A stretch of 64,000 nt of DNA from Chryseobacterium viscerum (GTDB lineage Bacteria; Bacteroidota; Bacteroidia; Flavobacteriales; Weeksellaceae). How positions within the stretch are numbered: the first letter of the stretch is position 1; every line of letters starts with the position of its first letter. Made by a program: the position numbers and the translations under genes. The stretch covers positions 60,849 to 124,848 of the forward strand of contig NZ_PPEG02000012.1 of NCBI RefSeq assembly GCF_002899945.2. Reading direction: 5' to 3'. This document shows, piece after piece, positions 16,472 to 24,961 of the stretch. Under the pieces are notes generated by a model. It was not told the DNA's origin. It saw only the letters and a program-made list of their open reading frames with translations, and did not search any database.

Positions 16472-18841
16472 CTATAATCTTTCCTGTTCCGTGGTTTTCT
16501 TTATTGTTTTTGCATTTTTCACAGACTGGTTTCCAAAGTTGAATTTCAATGATAATGTGACTCCCTGCGCATCGGTATAATCAAGGAAATAATTATCCTG
16601 ATTTGCATATTTCGTACTCACTTTCTGACCTGTACTTCTGAAAATATCGCTGACCACAAAACTCGCTTCCAATTTTTTATTAAAGAACTTTCTATTCATG
16701 ACAAAATAGGCTGACCAGACAGAAGAAATCCTGAATGTCCCCTGTATTCCCGGAGAATAATAACGATGCCCCATTTCCATTTTCCAATCGCTGCTTTTAT
16801 CAAGTGTAAAGCTAGTGGAGATATTGGAAACCCAGTTCAGGACTTTATTTTTATACAGCATTCCGTCTGTTCCCTTGAAATAGTTTTCGTTATGTTCAAG
16901 ATTTTCGGACACGATGATATTCCACCATGGTTTCACCTGGAAATTTTTGTAAAGACTGGCCCCGAAAGCTTCTCCTTTTTCAATATTGGTAAAATAGTAA
17001 ATCAGACTGTTGGTGCTTGGCTCCTGATAGGATATTTCCATAGAGGGATAAATTTCTTTTCGATAATACAGATCCAGGTTCCATTCTTTCCATGAATAGG
17101 TAAGATTCAGGTTATGTGTAATTGTTGCCTTCAGCTTCGGATCTCCCTGGTAGTATGAAAACAGGTTGTAATAAGATTTGGCAGGATTCAACCATGAATA
17201 GGAAGGTCTGCTGATCCTTTTTCCATAAGAAAACCCGAATTCCTGCTTATTTTCTGTAGTATACTGTACATAGAAAGTCGGAAAGAACTTCCAGTAGTTG
17301 CTTTTATTCAGTTCATAGGGTTCAGAAACGACACCTTCAAGATCTGTCATTTCGGCACGAAGCCCTCCCTTAAAGTTCCATTTTCCAATATTGTAGGCCA
17401 GTGAAGAATACAGGGCAAAATTATGTTCTTTATAATCAAAAATACTGCTCTTTTCGGGACGGTATTGCAAAACGCCATTCTCGTTGTCTGAGAAATCAAG
17501 TGTACTGTTTGTCTTTACAAAACTATATTTCGCTCCGGATTCCAGCTCCAGTTTTTCACCTTTCCACTGATAATCCAATTGGGTAGAATAAAGCTGTACA
17601 TCTGCTTGATTCTGTGTAATGAAGTTATCTTCTTTAGGGGGCTGACCCGCAAAGTTCAGATAGGTAATCACATTCTGATATTTATCGCTATTATTTCCGG
17701 TAAAGTAATTGATCCAGGAAAGACTGCTTTTTTTATTCAGTTTATGGTCTATCTGAAAACTCACAGAATTATTGATAGACCTCGATCGGTGATCATTAAT
17801 TGTTGTGTAATTGGATTCCACGATATCCTGAGCATTATAGATCAGCGTAGGAACATGGTAGGTTCCGAAAGATTTTGGAGAGAAAAACCCTGAATAATTG
17901 AGGCTTAAGCTGGTCAAGCTGTCCAGCTCATATTCCACATTAAAATTCAGGGTATTTTGGTTAGTGTTTTTATCCTTCCTGTTCATCGTACTCACCCATC
18001 GGGTTTGGCTTTCCGGGTAATTCACATAGTCTGTCCCTTCCCGGTAATACGTTCCCATCCCTCTATAATAGCTTCCCATAACGGAAAGTTTATCTTTTTT
18101 ATAATACTGAGAAAGTCCGACAACGCCTTTCGCATACTGTGTCTGTATATATTTGGATGAAATGATCCCTCGGTAGCCTTCAATCTTATTTTTCTTCAGA
18201 ACGATATTCAGGACTGCACTTCCCGAAGCTTCATATTTTGCTGGAGGATTGGTGATCACCTCTATAGACTTCACATCATCTCCCTGTGTATTTTCAAGAA
18301 GATTTTTGAGCTCATCTCCCGTTAGCATTACTTTTTTATCATTAATGGTCACCAGGATTCCAGTACCTCCTTTTACACTCAGCGTACTATTATTTACAGT
18401 GACACTGGGTGTATTTTTTAAAATTTCCCAGGCATTGAGTGATGAAACATTGCTGTTTTCAACATTAAATTCCAAGCGGTCAACTTTTCTTTTCACCAAC
18501 GGTTTACGCTTCGTCATTACTACTCCCTCTATTTCCTGAGTTTCTTTTTTAAGAGTAATATGTAAAGGGTCAAGCTGCTTCAGATCAATCTTTTTCTCAA
18601 ATAGAGAATATCCCTGATTTTTGACAACGAGTTTCACATTCTCTTCTATAATATCCTCCAGCACGAAATTTCCATTATCGTCTGTTTTTAATTCTTTGAT
18701 TAATTTATTTTGAGAATTATAGAGCTCTACCTTTACAGATGAAAGTTTTTCGTTATCCGTGTTTACAACAGTTCCTCCAAGTTTTTGTTTCTGGGCAAGA
18801 ACCATGAGGGGCAGACACAGAAAAAAAAGAATTTTATACAT
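16472..18841 (-). CDS. TonB-dependent-type outer-membrane beta-barrel receptor with carboxypeptidase-like regulatory domain
   Basis: Outer-membrane protein of 789 residues. Signal peptide (1-16, cut after VLAQ), carboxypeptidase-regulatory-like beta-sandwich (about 20-95), plug-like domain (about 110-215) and a long OMP_b-brl_3 type barrel to the C-terminus. Receptors of this kind import or sense large substrates, but no SusD partner is adjacent, so a polysaccharide-utilisation role is not indicated. Three 11-bp direct repeats of GGTTAA (18922-18949) lie about 80 bases upstream, and two more precede the OmpR-type two-component genes further up. The receptor is therefore a likely target of that pair. 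Confidence 0.9.
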   Translation of the reverse strand: MYKILFFLCLPLMVLAQKQKLGGTVVNTDNEKLSSVKVELYNSQNKLIKELKTDDNGNFVLEDIIEENVKLVVKNQGYSLFEKKIDLKQLDPLHITLKKETQEIEGVVMTKRKPLVKRKVDRLEFNVENSNVSSLNAWEILKNTPSVTVNNSTLSVKGGTGILVTINDKKVMLTGDELKNLLENTQGDDVKSIEVITNPPAKYEASGSAVLNIVLKKNKIEGYRGIISSKYIQTQYAKGVVGLSQYYKKDKLSVMGSYYRGMGTYYREGTDYVNYPESQTRWVSTMNRKDKNTNQNTLNFNVEYELDSLTSLSLNYSGFFSPKSFGTYHVPTLIYNAQDIVESNYTTINDHRSRSINNSVSFQIDHKLNKKSSLSWINYFTGNNSDKYQNVITYLNFAGQPPKEDNFITQNQADVQLYSTQLDYQWKGEKLELESGAKYSFVKTNSTLDFSDNENGVLQYRPEKSSIFDYKEHNFALYSSLAYNIGKWNFKGGLRAEMTDLEGVVSEPYELNKSNYWKFFPTFYVQYTTENKQEFGFSYGKRISRPSYSWLNPAKSYYNLFSYYQGDPKLKATITHNLNLTYSWKEWNLDLYYRKEIYPSMEISYQEPSTNSLIYYFTNIEKGEAFGASLYKNFQVKPWWNIIVSENLEHNENYFKGTDGMLYKNKVLNWVSNISTSFTLDKSSDWKMEMGHRYYSPGIQGTFRISSVWSAYFVMNRKFFNKKLEASFVVSDIFRSTGQKVSTKYANQDNYFLDYTDAQGVTLSLKFNFGNQSVKNAKTIKKTTEQERL

Positions 18842-18921
18842 GGCTTATTTTTTAATCCTATCAAACAAAACAATGGTTCTGTTCTATGGGTACAAAATTC
18901 CATATTGAAAGGGAGAATCTC

Positions 18922-18949
18922 GGTTAACGATGGGTTAATGATAGGTTAA
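18922..18949. promoter_or_regulatory. Three 11-bp direct repeats, probable OmpR-type regulator binding site
   Basis: GGTTAA occurs at 18922, 18933 and 18944, exactly 11 bases apart, with similar spacers (CGATG, TGATA). Phased 11-bp direct repeats are the usual site layout for OmpR/PhoB-type regulators. The site lies upstream of the receptor gene. Confidence 0.6.
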
Positions 18950-18970
18950 TGTCTTTTCTTTAAAATAATA

Positions 18971-18996
18971 AAGCCTGAATTTCCGAATTCAGGCTT
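18971..18996 (-). terminator. Hairpin terminator reading toward the receptor gene
   Basis: 11-bp perfect stem AAGCCTGAATT / AATTCAGGCTT with a 4-base loop; T-rich only on the minus-strand side. It fits termination of a transcript from 19045-19143, ahead of the receptor promoter. Confidence 0.6.
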
Positions 18997-19044
18997 CAAA
19001 ATATATAGAGAATATGCTTATGGATAAGGAATTGCTTTATCCAG

Positions 19045-19143
19045 TTATTTTTTGATGTACATCTGCGTTTGTTTGGTCAAACCTGCAAACTCTTCTTTAC
19101 TTTTGCTGGACATTTCAAAAACATAATAATAGGGCATCATCAT
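19045..19143 (-). CDS. Possible small protein or gene remnant (32 codons)
   Basis: Short reading frame beginning with three consecutive ATG codons and ending KQTQMYIKK-stop, followed by a good minus-strand terminator at 18971-18996. The composition (SSKSKEEFAGLTKQTQ) looks protein-like, not random. The frame continues upstream for 14 further codons without an ATG before meeting a TGA, so it may be the tail of a decayed gene. I do not recognise it. Low confidence that it is a working gene. Confidence 0.3.
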   Translation of the reverse strand: MMMPYYYVFEMSSKSKEEFAGLTKQTQMYIKK

Positions 19144-19236
19144 GATCTGAACAAAATTTTTATTTTTATTGGAATTTCTTTTTCATTACATAGCCTTTTA
19201 ATTTTATAAAAACACCCAAAACAGCACTAATCATCA

Positions 19237-19253
19237 GGTTAATAAAAGGTTAA
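19237..19253. promoter_or_regulatory. Two 11-bp direct repeats ahead of the kinase gene
   Basis: GGTTAA at 19237 and 19248, spaced 11 bases, matching the repeat unit at 18922-18949. It suggests autoregulation of the kinase-regulator pair. Confidence 0.55.
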
Positions 19254-19302
19254 TGATAAAAATACTATTTCAGTAGAATGTTAAAGTTTTATCTTTGTTT
19301 CA

Positions 19303-20619
19303 ATGATCACTAAAAGCAAAAACCTTATTGCTCTTTTCGCTACCCTGTTCCTTCTTCTGCTAGGGATACAGGCTTATTTTATGTACAAGACATATCAGGT
19401 AAAGGAACGCGAGATTTACAGAGATGTTCATGCAAGACTTACCAACTATACCGACAGACTGGAAGATCTGGGTGGTATCAAAAGTAGAACAGATGATACC
19501 ATTCAGAAAATCTTAATTCGATATCATGATAAAAAGATCAGTAAAAAAGATTTTCTGGAGTACTTTAAAAAAAACAGAAAGGAAAATGAAAAGCATCTCA
19601 GCGACTACGTAGATGCAAGTTTTAAAAAAGAAGGTTATGAAATTGCTACGAAAACAGAATACATTTCCATCATTTATATCCCTGACAGCACCCGCCTGAT
19701 TGATCAGCCGATCACCTTGTATGAAACCCGAAACAAAGTTTCCAATCCTAAAATTGCCAATACAGGTAAATGGGAAACTACATCAAGATCCACGACTAAT
19801 GATGACACTCCCGGCCGAAACGACTCTTTTCTTCTGAAAAGCAATACCGGTTTCGAGATTTTAAATATCAAAACCATCATATTTAAAGAGCTTGCTCTGC
19901 TCACCATATGCTGTGCCGCCATTCTCGCCAGTGTGCTCTTACTTTATATTTTCACCGTTAAAAATCTAGCCCGCCAGCAGAAACAGGTAGAAGTTCTCCA
20001 CACCGTTGTGGATAATATTTCCCATGAATTTAAAACTCCCATTGCTACATTAAAAATAGCCTCAAAAACTTTAAAAAAGGAATGGAATCCTGAAACGCTG
20101 CCCCTCATCGACCGGCAGATCAACCGTCTAGAAAACCTGATGCTTCAGCTCCACAAAGACGAAACCTCTGAGGAAATTCTTTCGATACAACCTGAAGACT
20201 GGAGTTTTTTTGTGCAGGATCTGGCCTTCACTTATCCTGAAATCAATTTTGATTTGTCCAATAAAATCACAGAAGAGCTTCCTTTTGACCAGCATCTTAT
20301 GGAAACCATCATCAAAAATCTTTGTGAGAACAGTGTAAAGTACGGAGCTTCCGATGTGAAAATCAATATCAATAATTCTCCTCAAACCTTCAAAATAGAG
20401 ATCAGCGACAACGGTTGTGGCATTGAGAAAAAAGAACTTGATCATATTTTTGAAAAATTCTACAGAATACAGAACAATAATATTCATAACAGTAAAGGGC
20501 TTGGACTCGGGCTTTATTTCGTGAAGAAAATCATTACAAATTATGGCGGCAAAATAAACGTGTCCAGCCAGCTTACTATAGGCAGTACTTTTAAAATATC
20601 AATTCCTTATGAAAACTAA
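19303..20619 (+). CDS. Sensor histidine kinase, HisKA/HATPase
   Basis: Membrane sensor kinase of 438 residues. Two transmembrane helices (about 8-29 and 195-217) bracket a roughly 165-residue periplasmic sensor domain of unknown fold. The HisKA phospho-acceptor is H241 in SHEFKTP. HATPase_c carries an N-box (IIKNLCENSVKYG), DNGCGI and GLGLGLYFVKKI. There is no HAMP domain. The last 11 bases overlap the response regulator gene, so the two are coupled. The signal is not known; the periplasmic domain has no recognisable PAS or Cache motif that I can see. Confidence 0.93.
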   Translation: MITKSKNLIALFATLFLLLLGIQAYFMYKTYQVKEREIYRDVHARLTNYTDRLEDLGGIKSRTDDTIQKILIRYHDKKISKKDFLEYFKKNRKENEKHLSDYVDASFKKEGYEIATKTEYISIIYIPDSTRLIDQPITLYETRNKVSNPKIANTGKWETTSRSTTNDDTPGRNDSFLLKSNTGFEILNIKTIIFKELALLTICCAAILASVLLLYIFTVKNLARQQKQVEVLHTVVDNISHEFKTPIATLKIASKTLKKEWNPETLPLIDRQINRLENLMLQLHKDETSEEILSIQPEDWSFFVQDLAFTYPEINFDLSNKITEELPFDQHLMETIIKNLCENSVKYGASDVKININNSPQTFKIEISDNGCGIEKKELDHIFEKFYRIQNNNIHNSKGLGLGLYFVKKIITNYGGKINVSSQLTIGSTFKISIPYEN

Positions 20620-21295
20620 AATCCTTCTGGCAGAAGACGATCCGGATTTCGGAATGATCCTGAAACAGTATCTTGAATTGGAAGATTTTGAAGTCAGCTG
20701 GTTTCAGAATCCTGAAGAGGTTGTGCCGTTACTTCATGCTGATTTTCCTTTTCAAATAGGAATTCTGGATGTGATGATGCCTCATCTTGACGGCTTTTCT
20801 CTGGCTAAAATGATCATCAAGGAAAAAAAGGATTTTCCATTGCTGTTTTTAACTGCCAAAAACCAAAAAATAGACCGCCTAACGGGATTGAAAATAGGCG
20901 CCGATGACTATATTGCTAAACCTTGTGATCCTGAAGAGCTTGTTTTAAGAATTAAAAATATCCTGAAGAGAACACTTCCCGCTGTTTCGGAAAACGAGAT
21001 CCAGATCGGACAGTTTTCTCTGGATACAGCCAAACTTCTGCTGTCACATCCCAATGGCAATTCAAGATTAACCATCCGGGAACAACAGCTTCTTTTGTAT
21101 CTTCTGAAACACAACCGCTCTATCATTACAAGAGATAATATTCTGGATAACCTGTGGGAAACCAATGATTATTTTACGGGTCGAAGTCTTGATGTATTCA
21201 TCAGCAGGCTCCGTAAGTATTTCATTAGTGACCCCGAAATAAAAATCCAATCCCTGAGAGGAATTGGATTTGAAGTCGATTTTCCAACCCACTGA
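20609..21295 (+). CDS. OmpR-family response regulator
   Basis: 228 residues: receiver domain with phospho-acceptor D54 (ILDVMMP), acidic AEDD start and K about 104 in KPCDPEEL, then a winged-helix OmpR-type DNA-binding domain (about 128-226) ending in RGIGFEV. Cognate to the kinase it overlaps by 11 bases. Probable targets are the GGTTAA 11-bp repeats before its own operon and before the outer-membrane receptor at 16472-18841. The gene converges on the nuclease-fold gene with almost no gap (5 bases), so transcripts overlap. Confidence 0.94.
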   Translation: MKTKILLAEDDPDFGMILKQYLELEDFEVSWFQNPEEVVPLLHADFPFQIGILDVMMPHLDGFSLAKMIIKEKKDFPLLFLTAKNQKIDRLTGLKIGADDYIAKPCDPEELVLRIKNILKRTLPAVSENEIQIGQFSLDTAKLLLSHPNGNSRLTIREQQLLLYLLKHNRSIITRDNILDNLWETNDYFTGRSLDVFISRLRKYFISDPEIKIQSLRGIGFEVDFPTH

Positions 21296-21300
21296 TTTTT

Positions 21301-22128
21301 TTATAGGGAAAGATTTACAATAACCGGGAAATGATCAGATGGATAAAGTAAATTTTCTCTTCTGTCATTGATGTGTCTGTGAGATTTTATCTTAAAACCA
21401 TTTGTAAAAATATAATCAATCCTGTCTTTCGGAACTTCGTTTACGTTGAAACCTGTGAAAGTTCCTACCGGGCCATAATGCTTGGTTTCGGAATGGTAAA
21501 AGGTATCTTTCATATTCTGGGAAAGGATTTTAATGGGCTCCGAATCATCTGTCAGGTTAAAATCTCCACTTAATGCTACCGGAAGGTTTTTAGGATTCAA
21601 TTCTTTGATCTTTTTCAGGATCAGCTCAGAAGATTTTACTCTTGCAACATTTCCTACATGATCGAAATGAAGGTTCATCGCCAGAAATTCCTTTTTCGAT
21701 TTTTTATCTTTAAATACAGCATAGGTACAGATTCTGTTCAATGCAGCATCCCAGCCTTTTGAAGGTTTCTCCGGAGTTTCAGACAACCAGAACGTTCCCG
21801 ATTTTACGACTTCAAGTTTGTCTGTATCATAAAATATAGCAGAAAACTCACCTTTTTCTTTGCCGTCATCTCTTCCTACTCCTATATAATTGTAGTTCTT
21901 CAATCCGTTTTTAATATCCTTCATCTGTTCCGGAAGCGCTTCCTGAACTCCGAAATAATCCGGATGATAATACGTTAGTAAATCGGCAACATCCTGTTTC
22001 CTATTCGGCCATGCATTGTCTTTATCGGATTCAACATTCAGTCTGATATTGAAACTCATCACGGTAAGGTCCTGTGAAAATCCTAATGCAAAAAGCATCA
22101 GAAACATCATTGAAAATCTGAAATTCAT
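21301..22128 (-). CDS. Endonuclease/exonuclease/phosphatase-family protein, exported
   Basis: 275-residue enzyme of the EEP (DNase I/sphingomyelinase-like) superfamily. Signal peptide at 1-18 (cut near GFSQ). Family landmarks: SFNIRLN near the start, a metal-binding Glu in GVQEAL, the metal/catalytic GDFNLTDDSEP, and the C-terminal PSDHFPV motif containing the catalytic Asp-His. It is probably secreted to periplasm or surface as a metal-dependent phosphodiesterase. Substrate (nucleic acid, phospholipid or inositol phosphate) cannot be decided. Likely transcribed alone. Confidence 0.88.
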   Translation of the reverse strand: MNFRFSMMFLMLFALGFSQDLTVMSFNIRLNVESDKDNAWPNRKQDVADLLTYYHPDYFGVQEALPEQMKDIKNGLKNYNYIGVGRDDGKEKGEFSAIFYDTDKLEVVKSGTFWLSETPEKPSKGWDAALNRICTYAVFKDKKSKKEFLAMNLHFDHVGNVARVKSSELILKKIKELNPKNLPVALSGDFNLTDDSEPIKILSQNMKDTFYHSETKHYGPVGTFTGFNVNEVPKDRIDYIFTNGFKIKSHRHINDRRENLLYPSDHFPVIVNLSL

Positions 22129-22194
22129 ATAGTATTTTATCAGTAAGAGACAAAAATAAAACTTCTCTGCGACAGAAAAGCTTTATTGATATGA

Positions 22195-22398
22195 TTATAT
22201 TGTTAAATTATCTTTTTCTTCTTCTATAGATATAAAATAGTCCTGAAATTCGGTTTCCGAAATCGGAAGCTGACTTTCAAGTTTCATAACCCCTATCGTT
22301 TTGTAATGAGCCACAAGTTTGATTTCTTTACTTTCCAGAAGCACTTCAAGCTTTTTCACCTTTATATCTTTCTTTAAAACGGCGAGATACGTGTTCAT
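22195..22398 (-). CDS. Small protein resembling a free-standing I9-type subtilisin inhibitor/prodomain
   Basis: 67 residues, no signal peptide. The pattern follows peptidase-inhibitor I9 prodomains: first strand YLAVLKK, a helix (KVKKLEVLLES), a strand turn GVMKLES, then EFQDYFISIEEEKDN, which matches the usual closing helix and 'V..IE.D' strand. Its ATG overlaps the stop of the subtilisin gene by 4 bases (ATGA), so it is made together with the protease. I infer that it binds the protease as an intermolecular inhibitor or folding chaperone, like the free I9 inhibitors known in fungi. The family match is by eye and needs a profile search. Confidence 0.65.
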   Translation of the reverse strand: MNTYLAVLKKDIKVKKLEVLLESKEIKLVAHYKTIGVMKLESQLPISETEFQDYFISIEEEKDNLTI

Positions 22399-23657
22399 AA
22401 GTAGATCTGTATTAAACCATTTCCTATATCTCTGTATTTTATACCTTCAATAGGCCTGGCTTTGTTTTCAATAAGTTCCCAGATCTCTTTTGCAGATTTA
22501 TTAGGAAACTGTTCCATGTACAGTGCTGCAAGTCCGGAAACATGTGGCGCTGCCATACTGGTCCCACTCATGCTATAGTAAAAATTATTTTTGTTCTTTG
22601 CGTTTTTAGGGTAGGCACTTATAATATCCACTCCGGGAGCACAAACGTTGATATTCCCTCCTGTAGACGGATTGATTCCTGCATTGGAGAATCTGGCTAT
22701 CTTCATTTGACTATCAATAGCCCCGACAGCCATGATAGATTTTGAATTGGCCGGCATTGAAACCGGTTGCGGAATCTGCGGTCTGCTGCTGTCATTTCCA
22801 GCCGCCGCTATAATAAGACAGTTATTTTCCAATGCTCTTTCTCCTATTGTTTCAAAAAGGACAGAAGGCTGATCATCCAGCTTCACCGGAGATGCCAGCG
22901 AAAGAGACAGTATTCTGAATTTTTTCGTGATGGCCCAGTCTATCGCATCAATCACACTGCTGGTAGTACCTCTCCCATTATCTGCAAGCACTTTTGCAAT
23001 CTTCAAATTACAGTCCTTAGCAATTCCGTAACGTTTTCCGTTATCACTTCTGGTATTTCCTGTGGCAACTCCCGCACAGTGGGTTCCATGTCCGTTGGGA
23101 TCTCTGTTCCAATCTTCTCCGTCTATGAAAGACTTCCCTTCAATTTCTTCCGTGGAAAAATCGGGATGGGAGGTCTCAAGCCCGGTATCCAGAATGCAGA
23201 TATTAATCCCTTTTCCTGTAAAATGGGCATTTTCCAAGCCGATAGCTTTCAGTCCCCATTCCATTTCAATGAATGATTGTTGAGGTAAAGGCTTACTGGT
23301 GATATATTTTTCAAGTTCTGAAATCTTTTCTGCGAGTCCGGCTGACTGTTTTTTAAGCTCGTTGATCAACTGTAATTCATCAGCAGGAAAAAACTCCCGT
23401 TCTTTTTCGTAATAAATAATAGAATTCGAATCATTTTCCACCGCACTTTTCAATTGCTCTTCATCCATATTATCTACTACAAGAACCCCAAGATTCTTGT
23501 AAAGCACCCCGTTGTTCTGATCAATGATTTCATAAGAACGGTTTTCTTTGGAAAGAAATTCTGAAGAAGTAATATTCACTTCCAGTTCTTTCTCTATTTT
23601 TTTGAGCGAATTTTTCTGCTGATCCTGCAGCAGAACAATGTATCTTCCGGTTTCCAT
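22395..23657 (-). CDS. S8-family subtilisin-like serine protease without signal peptide
   Basis: 420 residues. Residues 1-90 form an I9-like prodomain (RYIVLLQD at the start, YKNLGVLVVD, then SNSIIYYEKERE). A short coiled coil (about 93-120) joins it to the catalytic domain, which has the complete triad D157 (ILDTG), H190 (GHGTHCAG) and S367 (GTSMAAPH), plus oxyanion N288. No signal peptide or membrane span is present, so the enzyme appears cytoplasmic unless exported by an unusual route. It is the fourth gene in the DUF2589 cassette, 12 bases after its upstream neighbour. Likely substrates are the neighbouring cassette proteins or a cellular target; unknown. Confidence 0.93.
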   Translation of the reverse strand: METGRYIVLLQDQQKNSLKKIEKELEVNITSSEFLSKENRSYEIIDQNNGVLYKNLGVLVVDNMDEEQLKSAVENDSNSIIYYEKEREFFPADELQLINELKKQSAGLAEKISELEKYITSKPLPQQSFIEMEWGLKAIGLENAHFTGKGINICILDTGLETSHPDFSTEEIEGKSFIDGEDWNRDPNGHGTHCAGVATGNTRSDNGKRYGIAKDCNLKIAKVLADNGRGTTSSVIDAIDWAITKKFRILSLSLASPVKLDDQPSVLFETIGERALENNCLIIAAAGNDSSRPQIPQPVSMPANSKSIMAVGAIDSQMKIARFSNAGINPSTGGNINVCAPGVDIISAYPKNAKNKNNFYYSMSGTSMAAPHVSGLAALYMEQFPNKSAKEIWELIENKARPIEGIKYRDIGNGLIQIYL

Positions 23658-23669
23658 AATGATCTTTTT

Positions 23670-24248
23670 TTAAATTAATTTCAGAAATACTTTCTCCAGC
23701 ACAAGGAAAATATCCTCCGGAATAATGGTCAGTCTGAGCTTTTTATTAATTCCGGATATGGCTGCATTCTGTTCAACGAGTGAAGCCCAGAAGCTTTCAA
23801 TTTTAGGAATAGAATCAAGTTCTTTCAGCTTTTCATCATCCAAAATTCCATTCTGATATAATGAAACAATGATCCCTGAAATAAGTTCTTCTGCATCGTC
23901 AAGCTTTTTGTTTTCCTTAGTGTAAACTTCCATCAGGATATCATAAATACTTTCCATTGCATTGAATGAAAATCCTCCGAGAAGTTCTCTTCTTCCTGTT
24001 GTTATTTTCTCCATTTTTATGGGATTAAAACCTCTTTTAACAGTTGAAATCATATTCATGATTTTCAAAACTTCAGATTCATGGCTGGTATTTCCTTTGG
24101 TACGGAAATACTCCAGAATTTCGTTAAGAAATACATCAAACCGGACATCAAAGTCAAATGATTTTGACAGATACAAAGCCTGAACTTCATTGAAATGTTC
24201 CAGAAACTCCTTTATTTTCTGTACTGTGTAGTGAATAAGTTGCTGCAT
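23670..24248 (-). CDS. Unknown all-helical protein in the DUF2589-subtilisin cassette
   Basis: 192 residues, predicted mostly alpha-helical from heptad-like spacing (HYTVQKIKEFLEHFNEV at the start, ISGIIVSLYQNGIL, VEQNAAISGINKKL). No signal peptide, membrane segment or known motif; I do not recognise it. The stop of the upstream gene and this start overlap at 24248, showing tight coupling. Its neighbours are a DUF2589-linked protein upstream and the subtilisin downstream. It could be an adaptor or a protease substrate; both are guesses. Confidence 0.8.
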   Translation of the reverse strand: MQQLIHYTVQKIKEFLEHFNEVQALYLSKSFDFDVRFDVFLNEILEYFRTKGNTSHESEVLKIMNMISTVKRGFNPIKMEKITTGRRELLGGFSFNAMESIYDILMEVYTKENKKLDDAEELISGIIVSLYQNGILDDEKLKELDSIPKIESFWASLVEQNAAISGINKKLRLTIIPEDIFLVLEKVFLKLI

Positions 24249-24946
24249 TACTCAAAAGTTATCTGTTCTATTTCGTTGCCGTCTTTATCTTTGTATGACA
24301 CAATCCTGATTCCTTCTTCCTCCATTTCCACATGAAGGTTGATGAATAGCTTATCTTTATCTTCTGCTGAACTTGTATTGGGATCTATGTAGATGTTGTT
24401 CAGCTTTGCATTCACCAGCGTATATTTATTCAGTAAAACCTTTGAAAAAATTTCTTTCAGTTCATCAGTCTCTTCTTCAGTGGTCCCGTCCTGAGGCCTG
24501 AAGATTCCGGAATTAAGAATTTTGATTTTGTTTCTGAGATCCAGTTTGAGCACTTCATTGGCAGGAAGCTTTCCGAATTTCTGATCATTTTTTTCCAGTT
24601 TACTGAACAGTGTTTTAAACTCTTCAGTCTGAATCTGTTTTATACTAATTTGAGGAATATTCATCCTTTTCTCTTTGTTCACCAGGCGGATTCTCTCATT
24701 CATTTCTGTAACAAACTGATCCTGATTCAGTTTGAAATTATATTTGGGAGCAGAATCTATATCCGTAATCTTTATCGGGATATCCATCTTTACACTGGGC
24801 AGGGCATATCTCGGAACCTTAAAATATTTAAGGTATTCATGACGGGCATATTCTTTTGCAATAAGAACTGCATTCTCGTCCGCTTTTTTACGAGCCTGAA
24901 TTATCTCATTGTTGAGATAATCCAGGTAATCTGATAGTTTTATCAT
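24248..24946 (-). CDS. Unknown protein with helical N-terminus and beta-rich core, DUF2589 neighbour
   Basis: 232 residues, cytoplasmic by lack of signal peptide. An N-terminal helix (SDYLDYLNNEIIQARKKADE) is followed by a beta segment, VPRYALPSVKMDIPIKI. This has the same PS-x-K/R-hydrophobic-Asp/Glu rhythm as VPSFRIETCEVDF in the DUF2589 protein just upstream. The C-terminal third (NIYIDPN ... LFINLHVEMEEEG) is also strand-like. It starts 15 bases after the DUF2589 gene and overlaps the next gene's start. I infer that it is a partner of the DUF2589 protein, perhaps a distant relative. Confidence 0.8.
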   Translation of the reverse strand: MIKLSDYLDYLNNEIIQARKKADENAVLIAKEYARHEYLKYFKVPRYALPSVKMDIPIKITDIDSAPKYNFKLNQDQFVTEMNERIRLVNKEKRMNIPQISIKQIQTEEFKTLFSKLEKNDQKFGKLPANEVLKLDLRNKIKILNSGIFRPQDGTTEEETDELKEIFSKVLLNKYTLVNAKLNNIYIDPNTSSAEDKDKLFINLHVEMEEEGIRIVSYKDKDGNEIEQITFE

Positions 24947-24961
24947 CTTTCGTAAAATATA

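Larger units (their letters stand above)
18842..19302. other. 461-base regulatory intergenic region between receptor and two-component genes
   Basis: Contains, left to right: the receptor promoter, GGTTAA triple repeat (18922-18949), a perfect hairpin (18971-18996), a possible small minus-strand reading frame (19045-19143), and a GGTTAA double repeat (19237-19253) before the kinase gene. Nothing else is recognisable. Confidence 0.6.

Noticed and set aside
22767..23276. 169-codon plus-strand frame opposite the subtilisin
   Set aside because: Complementary to the catalytic domain of a gene with a full triad; no protein-like features of its own.
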